64,000 nt of DNA from Bradyrhizobiaceae bacterium (lineage in GTDB: Bacteria > Bacteroidota > Ignavibacteria > Kapaibacteriales > Kapaibacteriaceae), in contig JAGFIZ010000106.1 in the NCBI GenBank assembly GCA_024103135.1, forward strand, positions 1-64,000. Direction: 5' to 3'. This document shows positions 33,953 to 43,345 of this stretch, one piece after another; position 1 is the first letter of the stretch, and the number at the start of each line of letters is the position of its first letter. Below the pieces are notes generated by a model. That model was not told the origin of the DNA. It searched no databases and saw only the letters and a list, made by a program, of their open reading frames with translations. The position numbers and the translations under genes were made by a program.

Positions 33953-35647
33953 CTAGTTCATCTTTCTCGCGGCAAAGAGTCTGATAATGGCACGTTCAAT
34001 TGGCAATAGATCGTCCGAAGCTGCTTGATCAGCGACCGAATCACTGCTGTCGGTGTCAACGTTCGTTGCAGCACGCTGTCGGTCGTCTTGTGCTTTCATC
34101 ACCGCTACACCAACCGGCGCATTGTACACCTTGGCAAGGTGCTCCTTTAGGTCGGGTAACTTATCCGTCAGCCGATGGTAGACTACCTCACCAGTCGGCC
34201 TTAGGACAAGTCCTACCTCCGTAAATGAAATTGCCAGGAGTCCTTGCCGAACCGTAGAACGCACAAAGGCCAGGTGTTCCGGTAACTCGTCAAGGACCTT
34301 CTGCCACTGCTCCGAAAGGGCTCTGGCTGAGAGGGCATTGACGCTTCGTGAACGTTCACGTACCCGTTTGGCTACAGGACTAAGCTTCTTAAGATCACCA
34401 ACTACGTTTGGCGGTGGAGGGGGGGATGGGGTAGGTGGACGTGTAGGTGAACGCATTGGACCAACCTTGAGGGCCATTGGTATGCCCCCTACAGGCTGTG
34501 ATGTGCCAGCACCGAGACGTGCCAACAGCTCACCCAGATCAACCGATGCATCCATCGAGGCAAGCCGGATGAGTGTAAACTCGAAGCGCACACGGGGCTG
34601 CGGTGGGTTTAGGCGTAGTTGTTGTTCGCCCTGGGAGAGGACGGACATGATGCGGACAAGGTCGGTCTGACTGTAATGCTGCGCTTCATCAACATACCGT
34701 GTCTTAACTGCTTCTGCTGCTTCGATAAGGTTGGCATTGGTTGTTGCCACCACGGTAAGCAGATTGCGGTAATGCTCCAGCAGGCCTACGAGTGTTTCCT
34801 TCAAATCGTAGCCCCGGCTCACTACCTGCCGAGCCAGATCAAACATTCCCGATAGATCGTTCTGCCGAGCCGTAGTGCTGATGTCGAAATAAAAATCAAC
34901 ATCCACCAAGTGCAGGGCCTCTGCCACCTGCGCACTGGTAATCGATGTTCCGCAAAAGGCAACAACCTGGTCGAAGATCGACTGTGAGTCGCGCATCGAC
35001 CCATCGGCCTTCCGCGCTATGGCAACGAGCGATGCCTCGTCGATCGTTATGCCATCGGCACTGGCAATGGTAGCTAGGTGACCAACGATGGAGGATATCT
35101 CCATCCTTCTAAAGTCAAAGCGCTGACATCGACTAAGGATCGTTGCAGGAACCTTGTGAATCTCCGTGGTTGCAAAGACGAAGATTAGATGGGGAGGGGG
35201 CTCTTCCAACGTCTTAAGCAAGGCATTGAATGCTGCCGTTGAGAGCATGTGCACTTCGTCAATGATGTACAGCTTGTACTTACCCGTAACCGGAGCGTAT
35301 TTGGCATTGTCGCGTAGTTTACGCACATCGTCTACACTGTTATTCGATGCACCGTCGATTTCGATCACGTCAACACTGCGACCTTCCAAAACATCCCTAC
35401 AGGTGGCACAGTCATTACATGGTTCATTGTCGACAGGGCGCTCGCAGTTCAAGGCACGCGACAGGATTCGTGCGCAGGTTGTCTTGCCCACGCCACGTGG
35501 ACCAGTGAACAAATACGCATGGTGTACCCTGCCCGTACGGATTGCATTTCGTACAGTTGTAGTAACATGTTCCTGTCCTACAACGTCTGAGAAGCGAAGT
35601 GGACGCCATTTACGCGCTGTTACAACAAAACCTTGATCTTCTGTCAT
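33953..35647 (-). CDS. dnaX: DNA polymerase III subunit gamma/tau
   Basis: DnaX forms the clamp-loader core of the replicative polymerase. The 564-residue protein starts MTEDQGFVVTARKWRP. It has Walker A GPRGVGKTT, the zinc-binding cysteine cluster CNDCATC, Walker B LYIIDEVHML and the arginine finger region ILSRCQRFDF. After about residue 365 comes a proline-rich linker (SPTRPPTPSPPPPP) and a shorter C-terminal tau-like domain. I saw no obvious slippery run for gamma/tau frameshifting. The start at 35647 is preferred over a longer frame; it leaves only about 40 bp to the divergent subtilase gene, so both promoters must be packed there or overlap coding DNA. Confidence 0.94.
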   Translation of the reverse strand: MTEDQGFVVTARKWRPLRFSDVVGQEHVTTTVRNAIRTGRVHHAYLFTGPRGVGKTTCARILSRALNCERPVDNEPCNDCATCRDVLEGRSVDVIEIDGASNNSVDDVRKLRDNAKYAPVTGKYKLYIIDEVHMLSTAAFNALLKTLEEPPPHLIFVFATTEIHKVPATILSRCQRFDFRRMEISSIVGHLATIASADGITIDEASLVAIARKADGSMRDSQSIFDQVVAFCGTSITSAQVAEALHLVDVDFYFDISTTARQNDLSGMFDLARQVVSRGYDLKETLVGLLEHYRNLLTVVATTNANLIEAAEAVKTRYVDEAQHYSQTDLVRIMSVLSQGEQQLRLNPPQPRVRFEFTLIRLASMDASVDLGELLARLGAGTSQPVGGIPMALKVGPMRSPTRPPTPSPPPPPNVVGDLKKLSPVAKRVRERSRSVNALSARALSEQWQKVLDELPEHLAFVRSTVRQGLLAISFTEVGLVLRPTGEVVYHRLTDKLPDLKEHLAKVYNAPVGVAVMKAQDDRQRAATNVDTDSSDSVADQAASDDLLPIERAIIRLFAARKMN

Positions 35648-35686
35648 ACTATCAATTCTCACGAACCCGTTAATCTGCAAAAAGCA

Positions 35687-38512
35687 ATGAGCCACGCCAA
35701 ACATCTAGTCGGAAGCATTCTCATACTCCTGTGTGCTTCCGTGCTCCATGCCCAGCCCATTCGGCTAACAACCGTTGATGGAGTAGAAATGGTTGCCAAT
35801 TGCGTCAAGGTGCAATTTGCCGAACCCCTGACTTCTGATGCAATGATACCGCCTGGATTCTCCCTGCACCATAAGTATCTGCAGTCAGACGTCCCACCAA
35901 TGAACACGTTCTATAAAGCCCCCTCCCATGCGCTAACGCGAGCCATCCGCGAGCTTTCGCGGTGTGCTGTGCTTAGATACGACGCTCCGATGGATCCTGT
36001 GCAGGCAGCGAGAATGCTGGCAAAGTTCGACCAGATAACGTATGCAGAGCCGTGGTATACGATGCAGGTAGCCTATGTACCCAACGATCCAATGGTTTCT
36101 GAACAAGAGGCGCTTACGGTGCTCAAGATGACAGAAGCATGGGATATCGAGCAGGGTAGTGAGAGTGTGGTCGTGGCAGTGATTGACAATGGCGTCGACC
36201 AAACACACGAAGATCTAAAGACATCCATCGCTGTGAATAGTGGCGAGATACCAGGCAACTTTATTGATGACGACAACAACGGTGCTGTTGACGATTATAA
36301 CGGATACAATCTAGCATGGGAAGATGATGGAACTCAACCGGGAGTAACGTACAATAACGGTGCTGGTGGACATGGTACAAACGTCGCCGGTATTGTTAGC
36401 GCTACCACGAACAATGCTCTGGGCATTGCCGGCATTGCCAATCGGTGCAAGTTGTTTCCGATAAAGGCGGCACCAGTGAACACTGGCTCCATTGTCTACG
36501 GTTACGAGGGTATGATCTACGCAGCCCAACGTGGCTTTAAGGTGATCAACTGCTCCTGGGGATCGCAGAGTCGATCGGGGTTTGTAAAACCGTACAGCTT
36601 CATCGACAAAAGCGTTGTTGATTACTGCCTTGCCATGGGAAGCATGATTGTTTCTTCCGCTGGCAATCATGGCAACGGTATCGGTGGTGCTGGGTGGCTG
36701 GAGTTCAACTACCCTGCTGCTTACGATGGGGTGATGGGCGTTGGTGAATGCAACACGTCACATAAGGTTGCTTCAACTTCTGGTCTTGGCCGAAATGCCT
36801 GGGTAATGGCACCCAGCACAAACGCCGTTACTACGTCGTCGGGTGGTGGCTATACAAGTGCCGGCATCAGCGGTACTTCGTTTGCATCACCAATGGGTGC
36901 AGGCGCAGCAGCCCTCATACGTTCACACTGGCCTGCTCTAACACCACGACAAGTAGCAGCGTTGTTACGGGCTACCGCTATCGATATTCGAGGCACCAAC
37001 CCCGGCGTAGCCAAGTCGCTTCCTGGAAGAATCTCCGTCCTCGATGCTCTGCGTGCAGATCCTTCGGCGATGCCTGGCTTCAGACTTGTCTCCCAACGCA
37101 TCGTTGTTGGTGGCACCGAAACTGCTCGGTATGCGAATGGTGATACTCTTCAACTGTACATGACCATTGCCAATGACCTTGCTGCATCACAGGCACTAAC
37201 CTGCGCCATCCGTATTCTTGACCCCGCTGGCTGGGAGGTCGTACCGGTCGTTACCACCGTACAACGTCCTGCACTCGGTGCTGGTGAGCAAGCAGAGGTA
37301 GGACCGTTTACTGTGGTGGTGAACCGACATCAGGACAAGCCATGCTTCATGGACCTCACCGTACTCGATGCTTCACATGAGCAACGCATGTTTGCCTATA
37401 TCGAACCGCCGGCTACGATGACCACCTTCGCCAACGATCAGCTGAGCTATTCCATCGGCGACCACGGAATGTTTGCCTTTGGCTCTACGTTCGCAAGTAA
37501 CATGGTTGGTAACGGTACGGGCTTTGGGTGGAAGCCAACGTTCCAGGATTTGGGGTGGACAGGGGGCTTGGTATTCTGCACTGGCGATGGCAGGGTGCTA
37601 CGGGCTTACGACAATGCTCAAGACAAACCGGACTTCAGAGCAGAAAAGCCGTTTGCCGCACCCGAAGCTAACCGTGCCATCCTCACGGATTCTGCTGCTG
37701 GTGATAGAGAGATCGGTGTGCGTATCCATGAACGCTGCACGTTCCCATCATCCAACGGACCAACGACGATCATCGCCATTGAAGTAGAGAACAGAACTGC
37801 AGCACCACTACAAGATGTTGCTGCAGGGTATTTCTTTGACTGGGATATCGGACCTAACGGACAGAACAATAAGGCACGCTTGGCACCTGAAGCCCTGCCG
37901 ACATCTTTCAAGAGCATGGGCGAGGCAGAAATGTTCTATCGCGACAACGTGCCTGTCGTGGTGGTCTGTGCAGCCGTGTCTTCAGAAGCCTCCATCCAGG
38001 GTCAGGCCGCTGGTATGATGATGCTTGACTACGTCGACGATGCCGATCGGTTTAGTGATGCCGACGTTGTTACGTTGCTTACCTCCGGCACAAGTGTGCA
38101 AACCAACATGCTCGGCGATGCCTGCGGTGTTGTTGGTATGCGCTTTCCTGGTGAGCTTGCTCCAGGGGAACGGAAGAAGTTCATGATCGTTATCGGCGTC
38201 GGAACGTCGCAGGAAGAAGCTGCGACGAATGTTCGCGAAGCCATCCTAAGTCCGAATAGCGTCAGCGACAACGTTCCTGTCAATGCGAGCCTGTGGCCGA
38301 ATCCAACGGGTGGACGTGTTACGGTTCAGGTGGATGGAAGTATCAGGTCCGTTACCATCACAGACCTCCTGGGCAACATGGTACAACGTCGCGACGGTAG
38401 CGGACTGTCCACCGTACATCTTGAACTCTCTGGCTTGAGCACAGGGCGCTACCATGCCATGCTCGAAACCGATCATGGTATCGTAACGCTTCCACTTCTG
38501 TTGCTTAACTAG
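35687..38512 (+). CDS. Secreted subtilisin-like serine peptidase with T9SS tail (copy 1)
   Basis: The 941-residue S8 peptidase has a signal peptide (LVGSILILLCASVLHAQ), an inhibitor-like propeptide (about 20-140), and a catalytic domain (about 140-450) with Asp167 in VAVIDNGVDQTHEDL, His229 in GGHGTNVAGI and Ser398 in SGTSFASPMGAGAAAL, a complete triad. Beta-sandwich domains follow, and the end is a Por sorting tail (LWPNPTGGRVTVQVDG and LSTGRYHAMLE). It should be a cell-surface or secreted protease. A close paralogue follows 3 bp downstream, so both are likely co-expressed. Confidence 0.93.
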   Translation: MSHAKHLVGSILILLCASVLHAQPIRLTTVDGVEMVANCVKVQFAEPLTSDAMIPPGFSLHHKYLQSDVPPMNTFYKAPSHALTRAIRELSRCAVLRYDAPMDPVQAARMLAKFDQITYAEPWYTMQVAYVPNDPMVSEQEALTVLKMTEAWDIEQGSESVVVAVIDNGVDQTHEDLKTSIAVNSGEIPGNFIDDDNNGAVDDYNGYNLAWEDDGTQPGVTYNNGAGGHGTNVAGIVSATTNNALGIAGIANRCKLFPIKAAPVNTGSIVYGYEGMIYAAQRGFKVINCSWGSQSRSGFVKPYSFIDKSVVDYCLAMGSMIVSSAGNHGNGIGGAGWLEFNYPAAYDGVMGVGECNTSHKVASTSGLGRNAWVMAPSTNAVTTSSGGGYTSAGISGTSFASPMGAGAAALIRSHWPALTPRQVAALLRATAIDIRGTNPGVAKSLPGRISVLDALRADPSAMPGFRLVSQRIVVGGTETARYANGDTLQLYMTIANDLAASQALTCAIRILDPAGWEVVPVVTTVQRPALGAGEQAEVGPFTVVVNRHQDKPCFMDLTVLDASHEQRMFAYIEPPATMTTFANDQLSYSIGDHGMFAFGSTFASNMVGNGTGFGWKPTFQDLGWTGGLVFCTGDGRVLRAYDNAQDKPDFRAEKPFAAPEANRAILTDSAAGDREIGVRIHERCTFPSSNGPTTIIAIEVENRTAAPLQDVAAGYFFDWDIGPNGQNNKARLAPEALPTSFKSMGEAEMFYRDNVPVVVVCAAVSSEASIQGQAAGMMMLDYVDDADRFSDADVVTLLTSGTSVQTNMLGDACGVVGMRFPGELAPGERKKFMIVIGVGTSQEEAATNVREAILSPNSVSDNVPVNASLWPNPTGGRVTVQVDGSIRSVTITDLLGNMVQRRDGSGLSTVHLELSGLSTGRYHAMLETDHGIVTLPLLLLN

Positions 38513-38515
38513 TCC

Positions 38516-41332
38516 ATGAGATTGTTTACTCTTTGCTTAGTTCTCTCATCCGTTTGTGCACTTGCACAACATCCGATTATCACACAGCCCGGACCCGATG
38601 GGACAACCGTCGTAATGAACCGACTAAAGGTGCGACTATCGGCACACGTACCACGCAGTATGCACCAGGAAGTGTTGGAAGGACTTGACCTTACGCCGCT
38701 CTACCCGGTGCTTCCATACCGTCAGTCCTTACTGGCCATCGCGCAAACGCAAGGTCTGGCGGTGACAACCGAGGTCCTCGCTGCAGAAGAACCTCTGCTC
38801 AGGTCCTACGTTGTGAGCTACACTGCCAACGAAACTCCAGCACAGATGATGGCGCGTCTCATGCGTCGTTGTGCCGACGTAGTCGAATGCTGCAGTCCAG
38901 TCTACGTGGCATCACTGGCCTCCATGCCCAACGATCCTCGACTCGAAGAGCAACGCATGCTGCAAACCATACAGGCATTCGATGCCTGGGATGTGGAAGG
39001 GGGCTCGGATACCGTGGTAATCGGGATCAGTGATAGTGGCGTACGACCTGACCATGAAGATCTGAAGGATGCGTTGTTTACGCGAAGCAGTGAAATACCA
39101 GACAATGGGAAGGATGACGACGGGAACGGATACGTTGATGACTATCGCGGATACAACTTCTGTACACCTGATGATAGCACGTTGCCAGGCGACACCTACA
39201 ATCCCGTTGAAGGACATGGCACTGGAGTGGCAGGAATCTGTGCAGCTGTAGCCGACAACGGCGTGGGCATCGCCGGCGTTGCCGGCAAGTGCAAGATCTT
39301 CCCGATCAAGACCATGCCTAACACGAGCAGTGGTATAGTGTATGGCTACGAATCACTCATGTACTGTGCAGTCAACAACATTGATGTTGTGAACTGTTCA
39401 TGGGGTTCGACCGGTAAATCATGCGTCGATGAAAGCATCGTCCGATACGTAATCGCACGCGGTACGGCCGTTGTTGCAGCAGCAGGTAATCACCGCTCGG
39501 CAGTACCCTTCTATCCTGGTTCGTATCACGGTGTGTTGAACGTTGGCGTAACCGATCCCGATGACAATGTGATTGCAATGTCCGGACACGGTCCAACCGT
39601 CGACGTCATGGCTCCAGGACAGCAAACACTCACCACGTCAAACGACGGCACGTATGGCAAGTTCTGTTGCACATCAGGATCGAGTCCGATTGCTGCCGCA
39701 GCCGTTGCCCTTGTCCGCTCCCGATACCCACTACTCAGCCCCCTTCAAGCCTGTGCCATTGTACGAGAGAGTGCAACGCCCCAGCCATGGAAAACGGTGG
39801 AGAGTCCTGTAAATCCACAGCTCTTGCCGTACGGTCGACTCAACCTGTTTGGAGCGGTGACGATGAGGGCTGACTCGTTACCATCTATCGAGTGGGACAG
39901 CGTTCGTGTAGCACCTGCGTCGGGCTCGCATCGTTGGGGCGTTGGTGACACGCTTGAGGCAACGTTGTATGGCACGAATCTCTTGGCGGAGTGGACGCTT
40001 GATAGCATCGTTGGTCTGCGCATTACGCCTGACTCGACGATGCCCGTGCAGCTCCTGCGTCATGAGTCGTCGCAGAATTCGATCCACCTGAACAGTGGTG
40101 ACAACGTGATTCTGGAAGGCTTCCGTTGTGTTGTAATCAAGCGTACGGATACCACCGTGTACGTGGCAGGTAGCATCACTGGAACCACACTTGCCGGTGA
40201 ACAGCATACACGTCCATTTAGCATTGCCATCGTACCTGCACCCGCCTACACCACCTTGCAGAATGATGTTGTCACCACATCGATTGGTGATAGGGGGCGC
40301 ATAGGGAATACCGACATCGAACGCGGTCAGGGCGCAGGGCTGATCTACCGAGCCTTTTGCGGTCAGCTTTACGAGGGCGGACTCATGGTAGCGGCCAACA
40401 ATCGTGTTGTTGATGCCGTGCGTGGTCTTAAGGGTGTGAACGATCACTTCAGACCGCAGAAGCGTTTTGAACAACCAGATTCGTCGACGGCCATCGTTAC
40501 GGATGCCGATGCCCCTGACTCGTTACGCCTAGGCGTACAAGTAACCTGGTCGGCACGTTTAGCACAAGCCGACTCAGCCGTGATTGTTTTTGATGTAACG
40601 CTGAAGAACATTTCTCAGGAGACGCTTTACGATCCAGCCATTGGATGGTTTTGTGACTGGGATCTTGGTTCAAACCCAGGACACAATGATGCCGAGTCCA
40701 CACCACCGGAGATTCCCAACTCCGTTTTCATGCGGGCCAGTACGAGCGCCGTGCCTTCAGTGTGGAGCACAACCTTGTCGCACCATACGGATGCAATCAT
40801 CATTCACAGTGTCATCAACAATGCCTCCACCTACGCAGGGTTCGACATGCATCGCAAGTATGCCTTGCTGCATGGTGCCGAGGCCGATTCGCAGTTTTCG
40901 AATGTAGATGTAGCCTCCATCACTGGTGTACGATTTGATCTACCACTGCCTCCAGGACAACAACGATCGTTCAGACAAGTATTTGTGATCGATACGACGC
41001 GAGAGCGTTGCGTCGAGTTGGCACGTGCAATTGTTGCACAGGATTTACCCAGTGATTCACTGATTGCATCCCGTGAACTCACGCTCGGTGCTGTCTATCC
41101 AAATCCGACGACGGAAGTGGTGACCGTGCCTATTCGGCTAGCAGAGAACGGTGCAAGTACCTTGGAGCTCGTTACACTACAGGGCAAGCAGGTTTATACC
41201 ATTGCCGGACCAACGGTGCCTGGTGTGCATCTCGTTACACTTGACCTTAGCAGAGTAAGCTCGGGAGCATACGTTGTTCGTTTAACACAGAACGCAGAAA
41301 GCAGGACTATCTTAATGCAGGTGTTGCACTAG
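38516..41332 (+). CDS. Secreted subtilisin-like serine peptidase with T9SS tail (copy 2)
   Basis: This 938-residue paralogue of the preceding gene has the same layout: signal peptide (LFTLCLVLSSVCALAQ), propeptide, S8 catalytic domain, beta domains and Por tail (AVYPNPTTEVVTVPIRL, SSGAYVVRLTQNAE). Asp173 (IGISDSGVRPDHEDL) and His234 (VEGHGTGVAGI) are present. The serine motif reads SGSSPIAAAAVALV around Ser390 instead of the usual GTSxASP, so the nucleophile is kept but its surroundings differ. Activity is likely but less certain than for copy 1. Confidence 0.92.
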   Translation: MRLFTLCLVLSSVCALAQHPIITQPGPDGTTVVMNRLKVRLSAHVPRSMHQEVLEGLDLTPLYPVLPYRQSLLAIAQTQGLAVTTEVLAAEEPLLRSYVVSYTANETPAQMMARLMRRCADVVECCSPVYVASLASMPNDPRLEEQRMLQTIQAFDAWDVEGGSDTVVIGISDSGVRPDHEDLKDALFTRSSEIPDNGKDDDGNGYVDDYRGYNFCTPDDSTLPGDTYNPVEGHGTGVAGICAAVADNGVGIAGVAGKCKIFPIKTMPNTSSGIVYGYESLMYCAVNNIDVVNCSWGSTGKSCVDESIVRYVIARGTAVVAAAGNHRSAVPFYPGSYHGVLNVGVTDPDDNVIAMSGHGPTVDVMAPGQQTLTTSNDGTYGKFCCTSGSSPIAAAAVALVRSRYPLLSPLQACAIVRESATPQPWKTVESPVNPQLLPYGRLNLFGAVTMRADSLPSIEWDSVRVAPASGSHRWGVGDTLEATLYGTNLLAEWTLDSIVGLRITPDSTMPVQLLRHESSQNSIHLNSGDNVILEGFRCVVIKRTDTTVYVAGSITGTTLAGEQHTRPFSIAIVPAPAYTTLQNDVVTTSIGDRGRIGNTDIERGQGAGLIYRAFCGQLYEGGLMVAANNRVVDAVRGLKGVNDHFRPQKRFEQPDSSTAIVTDADAPDSLRLGVQVTWSARLAQADSAVIVFDVTLKNISQETLYDPAIGWFCDWDLGSNPGHNDAESTPPEIPNSVFMRASTSAVPSVWSTTLSHHTDAIIIHSVINNASTYAGFDMHRKYALLHGAEADSQFSNVDVASITGVRFDLPLPPGQQRSFRQVFVIDTTRERCVELARAIVAQDLPSDSLIASRELTLGAVYPNPTTEVVTVPIRLAENGASTLELVTLQGKQVYTIAGPTVPGVHLVTLDLSRVSSGAYVVRLTQNAESRTILMQVLH

Positions 41333-41393
41333 GTCGGCAGCGAATTGTTGACCCTGATACGCTTAGGCCAATTACCAAACCTATTTTTGCCCC

Positions 41394-42149
41394 ATGTCAG
41401 TTGTTCTTGTTGACCACGTTGGTGCCGTCGGTGTTGTCACCCTAAACCGACCCGACAAACGGAATGCACTCAATTCCGAGCTTGTGCAGCACCTTCACAC
41501 CACCATCAACCAGTTGGAGGCCGACGCCTCCATTCGCGTGATTGTGCTGAAGGGGGCTGGACCAGCATTTTGTGCCGGTGCCGATCTTGGCTACCTCCAG
41601 CAGATAGCAAACAACGGAGCAATGGAGAACCTGGCAGATAGCACGCAACTGATGGAGCTGATGAAGGCCATCGCAGAGTGCAGTAAGCCCGTCATCGCCA
41701 TGGTTCATGGTCCAGCAATCGCTGGAGGGTGCGGTCTTGCCAGCGTCTGCGACATCGTGATTGCAGCGCAAGACGGTGCCCGCTTTGGTTACAGTGAGGT
41801 TGGCATAGGCTTCATCCCGGCCATTGTCATGGTATTCCTCTTGCGAAAGATTGGTGATATGCAGGCCCGCAGACTTGTACTTACGGCCGACATCATCAAC
41901 GCCGACGAAGCCGCAAGGATCGGACTTATCACCACGGTTGTCGATGACGATCAACTAGAAACCTACACCATGAACTTGGCCGAGCGAGTTGCCAAGAACA
42001 GTCCATCGGCCCTTCACCTGAGTAAGAACATGTTGTGGAACCTCCATGGCATGAGCATCGAATCCGGTTTACACTATGCAGCAGCGATGAACGCATTAGC
42101 ACGTCAGACGCCAGATTGCCAGGAAGGAATACGGAAGTTTCTCAAGTAA
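41394..42149 (+). CDS. Enoyl-CoA hydratase/isomerase-family (crotonase) protein
   Basis: The 251-residue crotonase begins with the family strand-turn pattern (VGVVTLNRPDKRNALNSEL) and has the CoA oxyanion-hole segments FCAGADLGYLQQI and MVHGPAIAGGCGLASVCDIV. The second acidic residue, in FGYSEVGIGFIPAIV, is kept, so hydratase activity is plausible; methylglutaconyl-CoA hydratases look similar. Substrate is not determined. No fatty-acid or amino-acid degradation partners are adjacent. Confidence 0.9.
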   Translation: MSVVLVDHVGAVGVVTLNRPDKRNALNSELVQHLHTTINQLEADASIRVIVLKGAGPAFCAGADLGYLQQIANNGAMENLADSTQLMELMKAIAECSKPVIAMVHGPAIAGGCGLASVCDIVIAAQDGARFGYSEVGIGFIPAIVMVFLLRKIGDMQARRLVLTADIINADEAARIGLITTVVDDDQLETYTMNLAERVAKNSPSALHLSKNMLWNLHGMSIESGLHYAAAMNALARQTPDCQEGIRKFLK

Positions 42150-42259
42150 AACGCAGCATACATTGAATTCGTCAAAGCGGACGGCTAACAGCACAGACTG
42201 TGTTATTTTCTCAGGTAGAACGTCCAACATCCTCGAATATCCACCACGTATACAATCCA

Positions 42260-43174
42260 ATGACAAGACTCATCTCGATAACACTAGTCAGCTTGCTTTA
42301 CGTAACAAGCATTCAAGCCCAACAAGCACCAACCCGAGTTGAAGGAAAGATTACCGACCCCGTCACCCATAAACCCGTTGGCTGTTCCATACAGTTTGTG
42401 GGACCCAATGGCAAGAAGACCAAGATCACCTCGAACTCTTCGGACGGAACCTATCTAGCCGTAATCAACGAAGCAGGGATGCACAAGATTTACATGGCTG
42501 GATACAACGTGTATCGTGAAGAGTTTTCACTCAACATCCCCGAAGCAAAGCGCTTTCAAGAGATTAAGCAAGACTATTCCGTGAGAGCCCTTACCGAAGG
42601 TGACCTAGTTGCGCAGCTGCGGGCTTTTGACAAGAATCAGGCAACGCTAACATCTGCAGCCCGCACACAGATCGAGTCGCTCAAAGAAACGCTCAACAAG
42701 AATCAGCAAATGAACGTGGTGATTACCGTATTGCCTGACGAAGACCAGCTAGCATTGGCGAAGTTCCAAGTCAACCAGCAATACCTTAAGGACAGTGCCG
42801 CATGGAGCAAGCAGTACAAGGCATGGGAAAAGAAGTACAAGAAAAAGACCGTTAAACCAGAGCCACCAGTTGCACCAGTACCACCATCAACACCAGCAGA
42901 TCCTAACCAAGCACTACTTGCTCAACGCAAGTCGGCAATTCTCTCTGCCTTTGCCGATGTTAAGAATGCAGACCTACGCATTGAAGTAGTGACGAGTGGC
43001 CTTCCTGCATCAGCCATGTATCAACCCGGTGCAGTCGTTGCAGCTCCAGCGACTACGAAGTCAAAGAAAGGCAAGAAGTCAACCGCAAGCGCACCCAGCG
43101 CACCACAACTTCCTCAGTCCAATCACGACACGTTGATCCTGAAGGTTGGCAAGGTAAAACGCCTACTTGAGTGA
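42260..43174 (+). CDS. Exported protein with carboxypeptidase-regulatory-like domain
   Basis: The 304-residue protein has a signal peptide (LISITLVSLLYVTSIQAQ) and then a beta domain of the carboxypeptidase-regulatory type (VEGKITDPVTHKPVGCSIQF, DGTYLAVINEAG). A helical, charged middle follows (about 100-200), with a lysine-rich stretch KAWEKKYKKKTVKPEPP, and a C-terminal part resembling an OmpA-like half-domain (AILSAFADVKNADLRIEVVT). Role unknown; perhaps envelope-associated. The ATG at 42260 is used because it starts the signal peptide. Confidence 0.65.
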   Translation: MTRLISITLVSLLYVTSIQAQQAPTRVEGKITDPVTHKPVGCSIQFVGPNGKKTKITSNSSDGTYLAVINEAGMHKIYMAGYNVYREEFSLNIPEAKRFQEIKQDYSVRALTEGDLVAQLRAFDKNQATLTSAARTQIESLKETLNKNQQMNVVITVLPDEDQLALAKFQVNQQYLKDSAAWSKQYKAWEKKYKKKTVKPEPPVAPVPPSTPADPNQALLAQRKSAILSAFADVKNADLRIEVVTSGLPASAMYQPGAVVAAPATTKSKKGKKSTASAPSAPQLPQSNHDTLILKVGKVKRLLE

Positions 43175-43345
43175 GGACTACCTAGCCCCCTTCCCAACGT
43201 CGATGTTGAAATCTTGATTGCCGTTGAGCGTCGCGGACCAACTATATTTCAATGTGAGTGAACAATTGTGTGGGTTAGCAAGTAACAGAACCCACGTCAA
43301 TACGTCGTTATGTACGTACGTTAACTCCATCCAAAGGACACTACA
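43175..43345 (+). promoter_or_regulatory. clpC leader with hairpin and palindrome
   Basis: The 171-bp leader contains one copy of AGCCCCCT (43184), a perfect 7-bp hairpin GTGGGTT/AACCCAC (43270-43295), and the palindrome GTACGTAC (43312-43319) about 27 bp before the clpC start. AAAGGA at 43333-43338, seven bases before the ATG, is a good ribosome-binding site. The palindrome could be an operator, but no regulator is identified. Confidence 0.5.

Noticed and set aside
33953-35647. Programmed frameshift in dnaX giving gamma
   Set aside because: No A-run with an adjacent hairpin was found in the expected region after the ATPase domain.
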